The position numbers and the translations under genes were made by a program. A stretch of 64,000 nucleotides of DNA, from the NCBI GenBank assembly GCA_028023455.1, contig JAQFVV010000444.1, positions 498,001 to 562,000 of the forward strand, in the 5' to 3' direction. A model generated the notes under the pieces. It was not told the DNA's origin. It worked only from the letters and a program-made list of their open reading frames with translations, and did no database searches. This document shows, piece by piece, positions 10,413 to 23,281 of the stretch. Each line of letters opens with the position of its first letter. Within the stretch, counting starts at the first letter, position 1. Source of the DNA: Epiperipatus broadwayi (lineage: Eukaryota; Onychophora; Udeonychophora; Euonychophora; Peripatidae).

Positions 10413-10654
10413 ATTTATCATTTTCATGTGTATGTGATCATGTGCATTGGTTATATAACATGTTGTGGATAGCTAGAGTTTGAAAGTCTATGTTCAAATC
10501 CCTCTAATTTTCTATTTAAGTAAAAATTAATATATTGATATTTTCCCTCTTCTCTAGTTTATATATTTAAATTTAAGAGAATGAAAACATTAATTTAAAA
10601 TATTGAAAGAGTAATAATTTATAGTTAACTTGGAGTCTTTGGTAATATATATAT

Positions 10655-12764
10655 TGTAACGGGCACAGATGTCGTTACATTGTTTTTTTATTAGTAAACA
10701 TGAAAAAAATAAAAGTTCGCAAATAAAACTTTTTTTTTAAGAATTAAAAATTGAAAATTAAAATTCTATACTAAACTCATATATATATATATTTAAATCA
10801 CACAGATGAAAAATTAAAAAAAAAGAAACTTTATTAAAAAAAAGAAAAAGTATTTTAAAACTAAATTATCGTAAAGATTTAAAGATAAAAATATATCGTA
10901 AGTTTGTACAAAACAAATTAATTAAAGTTATTGAAAAAATGGAAATGATTATTTTAATTAGTCAATGTAAACTAGCCTTGGGCATTTAAATGTATAAGCA
11001 AAGATCAGATAGGAGAGAAAAACAATGGAATCGGACCACAGCGAAAAGACCATCACATCGATGATGTAATGTCCATTGGATCCTTAAAATTAATATAAAA
11101 GGAAAAGTTTGGAAATGATTGAGTTAGTTATTACATGAGAGGACAGCTATGTGTTAGTGTGGAGTTGGAGGTGAAGGGATTGAAAGACGCACTTCAATTC
11201 CTTCAGTTGTTAACAAAAAAAAATGATGAAACATCGTTTTCTACATTGAGGACCAACTAAAGTGAAAAACCTCCGGATGAATAAATAAAACAGCCAACAG
11301 AATACCAATCTATTTAGGACAGCATGGGAATTCACATTTAAATGGCAAGCCATGGATAAAGTTGGACATTTTAAAAATCGTAAGAACTTTATGAACATTT
11401 TCAAAACAAACTCTAAATTCTAAACCTTTCAGAAATTATCGCAATAGTAATTCCTATCTGACCAAACTAAATTATTTATTAATTAGTTATAATTTTATTT
11501 GATGTATTTCTTTTTTGTAAAATCATTTCCATTTATTTATTTATTTGTTTTTTAAGTTTTATTATGATTTCTGTTTTTCATTAAACTAGTTATATAAATG
11601 TTAAATTTAAGTCAGGCGTGAATGGCTATATAGATTTGTAAAGTTATATATATAGTTTAAGGGAGGGTAATCTTAGGTTATTCATTTCATAGTTGAATTA
11701 GCTCAATGGATTGGATATATTTGTGTAATTAGTAGATGTAGTATGAGATCTGCTATGGGCAGGATTGCATATATTCACCACACACCTGTTTGCCTATGGA
11801 TGGGTTTGTAAGTCGGCAAAGGACCGCAGTCCATTCCTATGGAGTTTTTTGTTTATTGTTCTATTCACAAACAGATGTAGTACTCCTGTTGGTAGAGAGA
11901 CAATGTCTTCTCTAACTCTACTTACTGTTCAGATGTACATTCCTGACAGTATAATATTTTGTGTTGTCGTATTTTCATGCTACATTGAATACATAAGTGT
12001 ATCAGATGGATTGGAGCCAGTTTGACTGCAAACTTTTGGCCTAAGGTTAAATAAGGAAAGAATATTTTCTTTTCAAATGCAAATCTATGTAGTCTATTCA
12101 TACTCGACACTCTAAATAAAAATGCATTAAATTTAAGTTGGGTATAGATGCTTGCATGGGTTCGTTACCGGTTAATTATGTTTTTGGTTTTCATATTCGA
12201 TTAGAATATTAAGTTATTGGTGTTTCTGCAGTATCTTATGATGAATACCATTGGGTTTCTTGTATTTCCTATGCAATTGACAGTATCAATGACTTTGTAT
12301 TTTGATCGTTTATGTTTATTTTGAAATGTTTTTTAACCGTATAACATTATAAAACAAACTTTCATAAATCCACCTGTGCGAACTTAATTCAAATGTAAAC
12401 TTATAATATTATAAAAATTAAAATGTAAATTTAAATTCTAAAATCAAATTAAAATCTAAAATAAACATACTAAAATAAAAATGTTAAATTTTATATATAT
12501 GTGTGTAAATAAATGTTTGTATGTTAATTACTGGCAGTGGCTTATTTTATTCTTTTTTTAAAATATTCTTAGATAAGAATTTATTGTAAATATAAATCTC
12601 TGCTGTTCCACTGAGCTAGTGACAATGGGCTAATGACCGGAATCAACCAATAATTTTTTTTTAAACTTACGTATCTGCCTACTATATAAATTTTTCTAGG
12701 TTCAAATGCCTAGATGGCGCCCTTAGTGCAGACTATGTTAAGCTTCTTTCTCCAGATCGTTACA
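10655..12764. mobile_element. Candidate solo LTR, TGTAACG...CGTTACA
   Basis: The segment begins TGTAACGGGCACAGATG and ends CAGATCGTTACA. These are canonical TG...CA ends with the TGTAACG / CGTTACA form common in LTR retrotransposons, flanked on both sides by ATAT, a possible 4-bp duplication in low-complexity context. It is about 2.1 kb, less AT-biased than its surroundings in places (11000-11200, 11740-12050), and has no convincing protein. Without a second copy in the window, its orientation and family are unknown. Paired ends by coincidence cannot be excluded. Confidence 0.4.
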
Positions 12765-15034
12765 ATATATATATATATATAAGTTTGATTGACTTCTTAA
12801 GTTGATTTTATAAATATAAAAAAATGTTATACTGTTTATATTTTGTTGTTGTTTATTAAATAAATTTATTATTATAATCAAACATATCTCTCATAATTTT
12901 TTTCATCTGATATACAAGTATATTATTTTAATATTCCCATTAGAATAATAATCAGGGAATGTAACTGGATCTGCATAAAGGCTTTATTTGATGTAAAGAT
13001 TAATCTGATAATTATCCATGGTTATTATCAAATATGTTAATCTTTTTTTTTTTGTCATAGTCACTACTGGTTATTATTAATGAACAGATAATCATTTCTC
13101 CTAGACTAGCATGTTATTTTTTTGGGGTAATTCCATTAATATATATATATATAAATTTTTACATTAAAATAAAAACCATTCACAAATATTATCTACGGTT
13201 ATAATAACCTATACCAGTTATGCCTTTTCTTTCTATTCTCATTTGGGATAAGTAATTCATTTTATAAGTTATTACATGAATGATAGTCATGCCATATGTA
13301 GGTATCTCTGACTGGGAGTTTTTTTGGATTTGTGATTTTTTTCAGATTTCTACAAAAAATTGTTCTCCCTTAACTATAAATACACCAAACTCTGTTGAAC
13401 ATTTAAACAACCATTAACAATATTATTTATAGTGCCTTATTTTGAATCAATTTTTTATTAATAACAATATAACACTTTAAATTATTAAGATATGCTCAAT
13501 ATAACAATATAATGTTTTTTGTGTGTAGTATGTTAATTATCTTCCAATCTTAACAATTTAATAAACAGTTATCATAAAATCACAATACATATATCTAATA
13601 CAGTAAAAAAAGGTAAAGCATGGACTATTACTATTTATATAAGTGGAAGATTGTGTATTGTTTTATAGTCAGCATATTAATGCTCATCTTTTTATCTTGC
13701 ATCCAATAATAGTTAAATATAGCTATGAATATCAGTTAATCGAATGCATGCTTAGCATAGCATGCTGTTAAAATATTAAATCAAGCTTTTCTTTATATAC
13801 ATTTTGGAGTATTTAATTTGAATTAGTTGATAATGAATAACTAGTTAAGATATTTATTGATCAACCAACAATTCTTAAACAGTATAGCATTTCAAGATTC
13901 AAGATTCCATTCTAATTTGAACCCTAGATCATGACATAGCAGCTAAACATATTAATCAGACAATTATTAAGCTACAAAACAAAAACAAATTGACTTTACA
14001 AACAGTAAACATTTGGTTTAAAAACATTAATTACTTGAATCAAAGACATTAATATTGAAGTTATATATACTGAATGGAATGAGAAGATGAGATTGTGGTT
14101 AGAAGATAGTACTGTCTTCTTCTTCACAGTTTCAAGACTGTTTTGCAATAGGAAATTTAACAAAAATACTTTTATTTTTTTAAATTTTTATTGAGTGTTG
14201 AAATATTGGTCATTCTGACTATAAAAAAATCCAACAAATTTCCTCATGAGAGGGGGGTGGTTAGGAAAGCTTGCTGAATGTTTTGGATCAGAAAAATGAA
14301 AACAAAGAATTTTTAAACCAGTAGTGGTTTGATTACAGTTAAAAATAATAATTATGATGATAATATATCTAGGCTCATGTCAATATAATGTTTTTATTGC
14401 ATATAAAACATTATAAAAATAGAACTATTAGTATATTAGCAGCAGTTATTAAAATATTGAAGGCCATTTCAACTTCAAGGGGGGGAAATAAATCAGTATA
14501 TATAACATTAAAAACAAGCTTTGTGATGACTATACAGAAAATCTGTAATCTACAAATATGTCCACACACTGATTTATTCTGGTTTTTATATATATATACT
14601 TTTAATGCCATTTTTTAACATGATCTGCTGTAAATTTTTCTTTTTGAAATAATTCAATACTATGTTTAATAGTGCATTCTATTCTATGCAATATTTTTCT
14701 AATGAAAATAATCAATATTGCATTTCTTTAGAACATGCATAAAATAATCTTTATAATGTAAATAGTGTGTAACTATTACAAAACATTCTTTAATGAAGTC
14801 TTGTATTGTTTGTTAATTTATCCCCATGTTCAATTCAATGAAAATATGATCTTATAATAATGGATCACATTTAATAAGTGGGAAAACATTTTGAATATTT
14901 TTATGATAACTACCACTGTATTTTGAAATTTTTATGAGCATCTTTAAATAAAATATTTCTAATACTTTTATTTTACTTCCATAGGATATTCGTATTTTCT
15001 TTTCATACAATAAATTAGCTGAAATAATAGCTCT
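12765..15034. other. No recognised feature
   Basis: AT-rich sequence with (TA)n runs at 12766-12780 and 13140-13152. Overlapping short frames on both strands at 14388-14618 have no family resemblance. Confidence 0.4.
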
Positions 15035-15142
15035 GTCAAGCATTGGTGGTCAAGAGGTCAGCGACAGCTGTTTTACAAGCAGTTGTCCCGGGTTAGCGGG
15101 TTCACTTCCCGGCTGATGCTATGACACATGAGAAAAAAAAAG
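15035..15142 (+). repeat. tRNA-Gly-derived SINE
   Basis: GTCAAGCATTGGTGGTCAAG carries the tRNA-Gly acceptor start and A box. GGGTTCACTTCCCGGC is the degenerate B box and T stem, followed by the acceptor 3' strand TGATGC, then TATGACAC and an A-rich tail. Flanking repeats TAATAGCTCT / TAATAACTCT (15025-15034 and 15143-15152, one mismatch) indicate retroposition. Confidence 0.85.
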
Positions 15143-17635
15143 TAATAACTCTATATATTAACTGCAGTATTTGTTTCACTGTGATTAAATAATCTATTTT
15201 TTAACTTATTAAAATCAGCAGCATATTAGAATCTGTGCTATACCTCAACAACTAAAGTCACTTTTTTACTTAAAAAGCTACCAAAATGTTTAAATATGTA
15301 ATAAATATCCAAGCTTTAAAGTTGCTGAACATTTTTTTTTTTGTGGATTGTCTGTTGAGTTTTTTAAATTTTAAGTAGTAAACCCAAATCTTTATATATT
15401 GCATTCAAAACATTAAATACATTCTGTAGATTGTCTTTTTTATATTTTGTATTAAAATCTTTATTGATAACAAATTATATACAAATGTTAATATATGTAT
15501 ATAATAATTTTGTTACATAGGTTAACATATGATGAAACTATAACATATGATGTCACAGGCAATACAATACATTGCTCAATTCTGATTTTAGGTGATCTAA
15601 ATGTAAAGAATGTAGCATTTTATGTGGTTAGATGCTTGATTTATGTATACCTTAAAATTGCTTCAAAAGCTAAGCTTACCTGGAATGTTAACAAATTTTA
15701 GAATCATTTCTTTAACATTATTTATTACTGAATAATTACTAATGGCAATTGTTTACGTCCGATGATGAAATATATACCAAAATTAACATTCAAATATTAC
15801 ATAATTATAATGACTGAACATATTTCTTCTAATGCATTAAGATATTATTTACATATCGATAATTCCAGATATTTATTTTCAAGAATGATCGATTTTTGAA
15901 CTGCAAAAAATAATAAAATCATCGTCAATTGTAAATCTAGAGTCTTGTTTTTATTTTTTAATTGATTCATATTAAAAATTCCAGCATGAAACCTGAATTG
16001 CATCTTAATCCTTAATATGTATATATAATTGTGCGTTGGAATGTTTACAATATAACAAGAAATAATTTGTATCTAAAATATTATCGTTTTTTTAATTATG
16101 CAAATTGAGAAGATTGTTATATATTATTGAACGTAGTATAATATTAAGCAAAGAACATGTAATTAAAATATTTTTCTTTTGTTTTTGCGTAATGCTGCAG
16201 TAAATACTGTTCATACAACATTACAATATTAACACACACACACATATGTATATATTAAGTCTAAAAGTGTAAAAGTTCTCTTTTGATCGATTAAATAAAA
16301 AGACAAATATTTTAATAATTTTTAAACATTTTATCACGATGCATTAAATTTGTGAAATTGAACTATTATTAAAAAAATTAATTTATGATCGAGAAAAATT
16401 TGAAATAGATATAATACATTTTAGTAAAGTCAATTACAGGTATATATTTATTACATAGGTAAAAAAGTTATTTAAAAAACATTAGCAATACATATTTATA
16501 TATCGTAAGCCTTTAATTACTAATTATTCATTTAAGTCGGATTTATTTTCATTTCCAAACAATGAGATAATTTTTTTTATAATTATCAGATTACTAGATG
16601 GCACTGCCAACATATTCTTTTTCTAAAATATTTACATAATTGTCTGAGAGGAAAATAGAGGTCACTATTATCTTACTTAGAGAAATAATTAACACGTGAT
16701 AATTTACTTGAAATATGGGCTTTTACAATGATTATGAAAATACCTATTAGACTGCAAAAGTGCCTCAGAAAAAATGATAAAACTATTAATAGAACTTGTT
16801 TTTTTTTTTTTTTTCAATTTACTGACTTGCAAAACCTCTGATCCCGACTTAATTAGGCTAATTAAATTAAAATATTCTTTATAATATATAAACAGAAAGA
16901 AAAAATACTTGCTGAAGAAAAAATTGTTTTACAAATTAAAAGTTTTAAATAAAGAAACAAAATAAATTATTATAAGAACTATATTATGATATTTTTAGAA
17001 ATGTTTAAATGTTAAATGAAAAGAATTTTTAACAGTTTTTAATTTTTAAGTCAAAAAAACAAATTGTAATTTTTTTTATTAAAAAGATATTTAGGCACAA
17101 TTTAAACATTGGATTGACTGGTAATGAATTCTATAAATATTATGCAAAACTACACCTTGTTTGAAACAATTAGAGTTGATAAGAAAATGGAAACGACAAT
17201 AACATGTGTTATATGTTTGAATATTGTTTATGATTTTCAAAGACCATTTGAATTAGAACATATATATAGTCTATTAAGCATTAACAAAAATCCTATCCGC
17301 TTGCAAATGTTTTTTGAGTTTAACATCTGAAAATGCATGATATCCCTTTACCAGTGATAAAGAATGCATCATATTATATGTATATGTATGCAATAGCACT
17401 TCATCATCATTTGACCAACACTCATCTCATTTTTCGTAACTATTATTCTTAATGCACACTGACCCTCAATTACGAAAAGTTATATATTTATTTTCTAATC
17501 AATATTGGATGACTAGCTTCTGTTTATTAATAATTTGTTAGTTTCTTAATTTCACTTTTTTTAAAACAATGCAATAGTTCTGCTCTATACTTTTGCTTTT
17601 AATTCTATTATATAAATAATTTTTTTTTTCATATG
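15143..17635. other. No recognised feature
   Basis: AT-rich sequence. Short open frames at 15495-15701 (plus) and 17124-17330 (plus) show no secure homology. The latter has a RING-like CVIC but lacks the remaining ligands. Confidence 0.4.
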
Positions 17636-17730
17636 TCATAGCATCGGCCGGGCGGCGAACCCATAACCGTCTGCAACCAACTATTTGCTTGCAAGGCAGC
17701 TGCGATGACCTCTCGGCAATAACGCTTGAC
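17636..17730 (-). repeat. tRNA-Gly-derived SINE, minus strand
   Basis: Read on the minus strand: TGTCAAGCGTTATTGCCGAG, then GCTGCCTTGCAAGCAA, GGGTTCGCCGCCCGGCC and GATGCTATGACATATG. Perfect 14-bp duplications ATAAATAATTTTTT lie at 17622-17635 and 17731-17744. Confidence 0.9.
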
Positions 17731-17744
17731 ATAAATAATTTTTT

Positions 17745-18527
17745 ATAAACAATTTAACAATAGGTTTTTTTTGTGTATGAACACAATATATATCATGACT
17801 TTACAATAAAATGTTGTTCCACCAGCTTACTCATCAGTCTATTTGATTATAAACCTGACATAGCAATTACTAATATAGTGTGTAAATTTTTGCCCTGTAG
17901 AGCGACTGTAAGCAGTTATATATAGAAAGCACATGGAGTACCCAATATACATTATCTGAGACAAAGATTTTTGTTGTCATATAATGTAACGAACTATAAA
18001 ATATTATGTTAGATAAATAGGGTATAGTTATACAATTGTCAGAGCAATTTCTTTGTTTTGATACAATTTGTGAAATAGTGCTGAATATAAATAATAAAAA
18101 CATATTTAAAATGTGACCAAAATCAGTAATAAAGCTTTTTATTATAGATGTAATATAATGTAATATAAAATAATGTGTTAGATTTGCTAGGATATATAGG
18201 TTTGTAAAGCAGTCACATTTTTTTTTTACACAGCTTGGTTGTGGATAAGGTAGGTTGATATAGGTGATTACCACCTGCTACTATATTCCAAAAAAGATTT
18301 ATGGGATTATCATTGTCATTTTGAATAGATGTACATTAAATGATATTTATTAAAATATAGCTGCAAAATATATTTGTATAATATGACATGGGTTGTTGTT
18401 CAAATATTTAAAAATGGATTATAAACAAACAAACAAACAAACAAAAGGTTACTTATTAAGAATTTTTTGATTAGGTTCACCATTTAAAATTGAAACCACC
18501 CTGTGTTACATGTATTTACATCATTAA
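17745..18527. other. No recognised feature
   Basis: AT-rich sequence. A 134-codon minus-strand frame (17870-18274) is rich in Ile, Tyr, Ser, Thr and Leu, as expected by chance from AT-rich DNA, and matches no family I recognise. A short (CAAA)n run is at 18425-18445. Confidence 0.4.
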
Positions 18528-18759
18528 ACAAAGGAAAAACTCTCCATACAGTAGTGCAACCTGTGCCAAACCGAGAAATCAATGGATGCCAGAAGGCTTG
18601 TGCATAAAATCCCTATCTAGTGCCTACTCATCCAATATCCCCAAACTAGTTTTTGGCATCCATTGATTACTCTGTTTGGCACAGGGTGGCACTACTGTAT
18701 GGAGAGTTTTGCCTTTGTTTACAACAATTATGTGCTAGTATAGAGATAGTGATCATGTG
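18528..18759. repeat. Foldback element, copy 2, with 14-bp duplication
   Basis: Arms: AACTCTCCATACAGTAGTGC near 18538 and its complement near 18690-18710, also pairing through GTGCCAAAC and AATCAATGGATGCCA. The 3' tail ends AGTGATCATGTG, as in copy 1. ATTTACATCATTAA is repeated exactly at 18514-18527 and 18760-18773. The ~90-nt arms would fold into a long hairpin RNA. A 14-bp duplication is long for a cut-and-paste MITE and fits target-primed retroposition. Confidence 0.85.
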
Positions 18760-18773
18760 ATTTACATCATTAA

Positions 18774-20050
18774 GTTAGAAAATAGGATGACTAGTAAATA
18801 TAATGTTAATTTACATTGTATCTTTAATTAATATTGATATTATTAAATTCTAATATTTTGCAAATTATAAATACATATAAAGAAGTTGACTAATACCAAG
18901 GTTTTATTTATATTTATTTAAGATAAATTTATTTTTATTTCTTTATTCTTGACCAATAGATGACACTTTGCTGCAAAATTATTCTACTTGGATAGCTGAC
19001 TTGTCTCAAGATATTTTTAAGATATTGGAAAATTATTTTTGGTAAAGAGTTGTGTGTTTTTCATGTTGGTGGTATACATTGTACTTTGTTAGGTTATTTG
19101 TGTATTTCTTTTCTTTAAGAGCTTGACTTACCCCTTCAGTACCTCTTTTCAGAATTTTCAGAATTTTGACCAATCATAGATTTTAAATTGAATTTGCTCG
19201 AAATAAGTAAGTATTATACTTACGGGTATTACTTCATTCTTTCCACCATTTTTTAAGTATTAAAATAATGTATTTTTTTTATGATGAAATTTGGATTTTT
19301 TATGAATTTTTTTCTAAAATGAAATTTTTATTTTTTTTCTTTTATTTTTTTTACATTTAGCAATTGTAAAAATGTTTTACTGCTGAAATGGATTCTATCA
19401 CCACTTGTTTTAGTTCTGATTTGGATATGGAAGGCCTTCTTTATGACAGGGCTCTGATTCAATTCTGAACAATAACATTTATGAGTCAACATGCCAGGGC
19501 TAAATTTTTCCATCACCTGTGAGTATTCAATTAGAGTTTTTTTTATTACATTTTTGATTTAAAAATATATGATTACATATATGTGAAAAGCAGTTCCGAA
19601 GTGGTCAATCTTTCAACCAATGAGTTGAATGCATTTTTAGACACAGTGATTCAAATTTGTAATACACCACATATGACTAGATTAAAATTCATTTTATCTA
19701 AAAAGGAATTACTGAATCAATCAGGATGACCCATGATCGATTTATTGGAACTTTAGGCAATTTACATTTCAATGACAATAAAAACACACACATCCAGACT
19801 TGGAATTATCTACCTACATGGTTCTCTAATAGGTAAGATATATCATGATTTTATTTATATAATCATTCATTTATTGCATGATCATTTGTTACAATTTTGT
19901 AATCTCTTGATTTTTTTAGTTTTTGATGAGACAGAACTCTAGTCATTTACTCATTGTCTGGAATTCATAATATTTTATAGTATCTTCACCATCAATTTTC
20001 TCATGTACTTCTATATAATATATATATTTGGTTACCTTTTTATTTCATTG
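18774..20050. other. No secure feature
   Basis: AT-rich. Around 19360-19510 the plus strand has a short open stretch (AEMDSITTCFSSDLDMEGLL) with non-random composition, possibly a transposase or pseudogene scrap. No family is assigned. Confidence 0.3.
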
Positions 20051-20052
20051 TA

Positions 20053-20924
20053 TACCTGGGTCTCATTTTATGCGATAGATAGGTTCCTCAGAAAATGCGC
20101 ATAAAAATAAACTTACCTTGAAAAATGGGAGATAGATTCTGTAATTTTCAGAAATCGCATAAAAGCAAAGCAACAAGGAAAAATTACTTTAAAATTTGCA
20201 TTAAAAAAATAAGGAAATAAAGTATAACTAATAAAAAATTTCAAATATTTGAAAAAAAATTAATACAAGACAAACTTTTTTTATTAACTACAGTATATAA
20301 TTTTACATTTTTTCATACATATTTTAATCATTACCACTATTTGACAACATGCATTCATTTGTGAACTGGTAAGAAATCAGATTCATGATATGATGTACAA
20401 CTAGCACCACTTTAGTCTTGTGCTGTGTTAATGGTTTTCTGTTTTTATATTAAAAAAATGAGATCACAATCAAACAAAAAGATTATACATTATCATTAGA
20501 AAGATTATTTTTAATTTACAAAATCAATAAAATCTTCATTATTTATTTTAACAATCTAAAAAATTATTTATTTCTGTTATATCTAACAAAATAAGTTTTA
20601 AAAATTTAAAATTTTTGAATATTTATTGTGATATTTTTATACATAAGTATAAATCTATTATTATTATTTACTCATTAATATAAATAGATTATTTACATAG
20701 AAGCTAAGATTCTAAATACAGCTTCATGCCATATTCATGCTAGCTGCTAATATAACGCTATATTTTTGAAAAAAAAAGTATTTCAAGTCAAAATAAGTTA
20801 CTAATAATTTAAATTTTTTGATATCTAATAAATATAGTGAAATATGAAAGATATTAAGAAGAAACATAAATCGCATAACTTTAAAATCGTATTAAAATAA
20901 TCCGCATAAAACAAAACCCAGGTG
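20053..20924. mobile_element. Pogo/Tigger-like non-autonomous DNA element
   Basis: The left end TACCTGGGTCTCATTTTATG and the right end (inverted) TACACCTGGGTTTTGTTTTA share about 20 bp of terminal inverted repeat running into TTTTATGCG. Both ends abut TA (20051-20052 and 20925-20926), the Tc1/mariner/pogo target duplication. Sub-terminal GCATAAAA and CGCATAA motifs are repeated, as in Tigger elements. There is no transposase frame, so it is a MITE or an internally deleted copy. Confidence 0.6.
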
Positions 20925-22873
20925 TATTTATATTTATTTTATTTTTAATATTTTTTTAAATATAAGAATATTTTATATACCTGGGGTCTAGATGTAATAT
21001 AGGGGATTTGAACACAGACTTTCAAGCACCCTCAGTTATCTCGTACATCAGTTGGTCTAGATCATCATCTCCTATATATATATATATATATAATCAGTGC
21101 TCATAATAAATTTGTTTATTTTGATGTTTATTGATTTACTTAGTTTTTATTCATTATTTCTTAAATAAAACTTTTGTTTGATATTTATTTTTTGAGTACA
21201 CTTTTTTTTATTTGAAAATAATACATATTTTAGGTCAACCCCTTCTCCTATTTTTCAATAATATAATAATTAATTATATTTTTTATACATTACAATTTAC
21301 TAAAGTTCTCTTTGCATAATATCTCATGCACTGTTCTTACTGCTATTTCATTTGCCCACACTAAAACCAAACATATTTCTAATAGATACCCTGCATGGAA
21401 GGACAAAATCTGAGTTTTCTAGTAAAAATGAAAGTCACTAATTGCTTTGTTTTTATAATAAAAAATTATCTCAGATAAGTCAAGTTATATGTCAATATTT
21501 TCAGCATTTTATGACAAATGTGATGAAACTTTAAAGAATGATACTGATAAAGTAAAAAAAATACAATATAAAATTGTATCATGTTTGAACAAATAATTCA
21601 AATATAGTAAAGATTAGTTGCACAATTTTTAATTACTATAAAAATATATATTCTATATATTTTAAAAGTACTAAACTTCTTAATCAGTCAGAAGCTTTGG
21701 TTTCAAACAAGTAGTTTTGCTTAACCAGTATGAAGAGTTAAGATGAGTCACTCTTAAGTGAGTAATTGAGTTATAGACATTTCTTCATATAGTTAATACA
21801 TAGATAGGCTTGTGATAATATTTTGACGATATTATGATTGCTTCATAGTTATTCAGTTCTCAATAAATAAGTACAATGAGATTTGGTGCAACAAAGACTT
21901 AAAAAGCAAATGACTAGTAGAACAAACACTTTTTCTCACTATAGCAAATACCGAAATATATAACAAACATTATAACAGCAGCCTTCTTAACTATGTAAAA
22001 CTTAGTGGCCATTTATCTTTATTTTCCTTTTTCTCTTTCTAATGGTAAAAATATATAGTATTATTCTAGTTATATATACTGCAATAATTTTAGCCATGAG
22101 CTTTAAAAGAAGAATTTAAAAGCTGATTATTGTTGCTATCAAATAAATAAAAATAAAATCCAATAAAATGGTGGAAATGTACGTGCTGAAACTTCTTTAT
22201 CACTTTAGTTCACTTATGTCATCATTCTATTTATAAAAGTACCTTCTAAGCATTCTCTTAGATTCTACACTGCAATAATTTTATCCAGAGTCATAAAAGA
22301 AGAATTTGAAAAACGATTAATTTTACATAAAAATATGAATAGAAGTCTGGTAAGTGCTAAACATTGAATTGCTGAATCAATGAATGCCATTGGATAAAAC
22401 AAATCATTATAAGTGATACTAACTAATATAGCAATAGATGTGCATAAGCCTTTTCAGAGCATTTGAGCCATGAATAATCATTAAATTTTTTTTATCATCT
22501 TTTATGAGCATATTTACACACACACCCTCTTTCAATTTTATTAGTTGTTTTTTTTTAGTTCTTTTCATATGCATACAAACATTAATATTAATCATAAGCT
22601 GAAAAAATAATGTCAAAAAATTGATCAGTATTAAAGTTAAAAAAATCATTTCTAAAAATGCAAAGTATAAATTGATTGACCACCTAAATTTTGAATGTAT
22701 TTTGGTTAAACCAATGGCCTTTAGAAAATGATGAATTAAAAAATGCATAGTTAGTGAAAAGACTTCCAGACTGAAGAACTGACATTATAGCATTATTGAT
22801 CTAATGAAAATTATTTTGCTAATGTGAATTAATTAAAAGAAAATGTCAGGTAAAGGCATCAGTGAGATGATAA
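20925..22873. repeat. AT-rich region with a ~190-bp diverged direct duplication
   Basis: TGCAATAATTTTAGCCATGA with AAAAGAAGAATTTAAAA (22081-22125) recurs as TGCAATAATTTTATCCAGAG with AAAAGAAGAATTTGAAAA (22271-22310). A (TA)n run lies near 21075. Nothing else is recognised. Confidence 0.4.
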
Positions 22874-23074
22874 ACCATTGATGAGGAATTTTCTGCTGTT
22901 ACTTTAAAAAAGCCACTTTCTGCAAAAGAGTTCATTGCCAGTAAAATAATGTTCATGGACTCAAGGAAAAAATCTGAATTACATAATGTTATGGGGCTTA
23001 AGAAGATTGCTGGTAAATATAGGACCACTGCTGAACAAGAAAATGGAAGTTCTGAAATTAATTTAATTAATTAA
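22874..23074 (+). pseudogene. Unidentified protein-like open stretch, 66 codons
   Basis: Between stops, the plus frame reads TIDEEFSAVTLKKPLSAKEF, then KIMFMDSRKKSELHNVMGL and KKIAGKYRTTAEQENGSS. The balanced, hydrophilic composition is unlike random AT-rich frames in this window. It has no start Met at its head and ends in an ATTAATTAA run. It may be an exon, a transposase remnant or a processed pseudogene. I do not recognise the family. The opposite strand is also open, which weakens the case. Confidence 0.25.
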
Positions 23075-23159
23075 TTGAGTTATGGATTTTTAGTAGACAT
23101 GTAAATTTGTTTATGCTTTTAAAGAATTAATTTTAGATTTTATTAAAATCTAATAATAA

Positions 23160-23266
23160 TTGTCAAGCGTTGTTAGTCAAGAGGTCATTGCAGCCACCTT
23201 GCAAGCAAGCAGTTGGTTGCCGATGGTTGTGGGTTCATGTCCCGGCCAATGCTGAGACATATGGAA
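23160..23266 (+). repeat. tRNA-Gly-derived SINE
   Basis: TGTCAAGCGTTGTTAGTCAA, CCTTGCAAGCAAGCAG, GGGTTCATGTCCCGGCC, AATGCTGAGACATATGG and an A-tail. Perfect 15-bp duplications AAAATCTAATAATAA lie at 23145-23159 and 23267-23281. Confidence 0.9.
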
Positions 23267-23281
23267 AAAATCTAATAATAA

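Larger units (their letters stand above)
10061..10540 (+). repeat. Hammerhead-family repeat, plus copy with insertion
   Basis: Order: leader TATTTAAATAGACATATTAA (about 10067), GCATTCCATCATCAGATTTT, then a replaced segment (10205-10282), CATTAAAGTTTAAAGATTTG, the hammerhead (10358-10412), and a tRNA-like part with the B-box-like TGTTCAAATCCC near 10492. It follows directly on the partial unit at 9902, giving a head-to-tail arrangement. Confidence 0.8.

Noticed and set aside
17124-17330. RING-finger-like CVIC motif in a 68-codon frame
   Set aside because: Only the first two ligands and a His are present; the remaining Cys/His pattern is missing.
17870-18274. 134-codon minus frame, the longest complete frame
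   Set aside because: Composition is that of random AT-rich translation (Ile, Tyr, Ser, Leu) with no motif, splice or promoter support.
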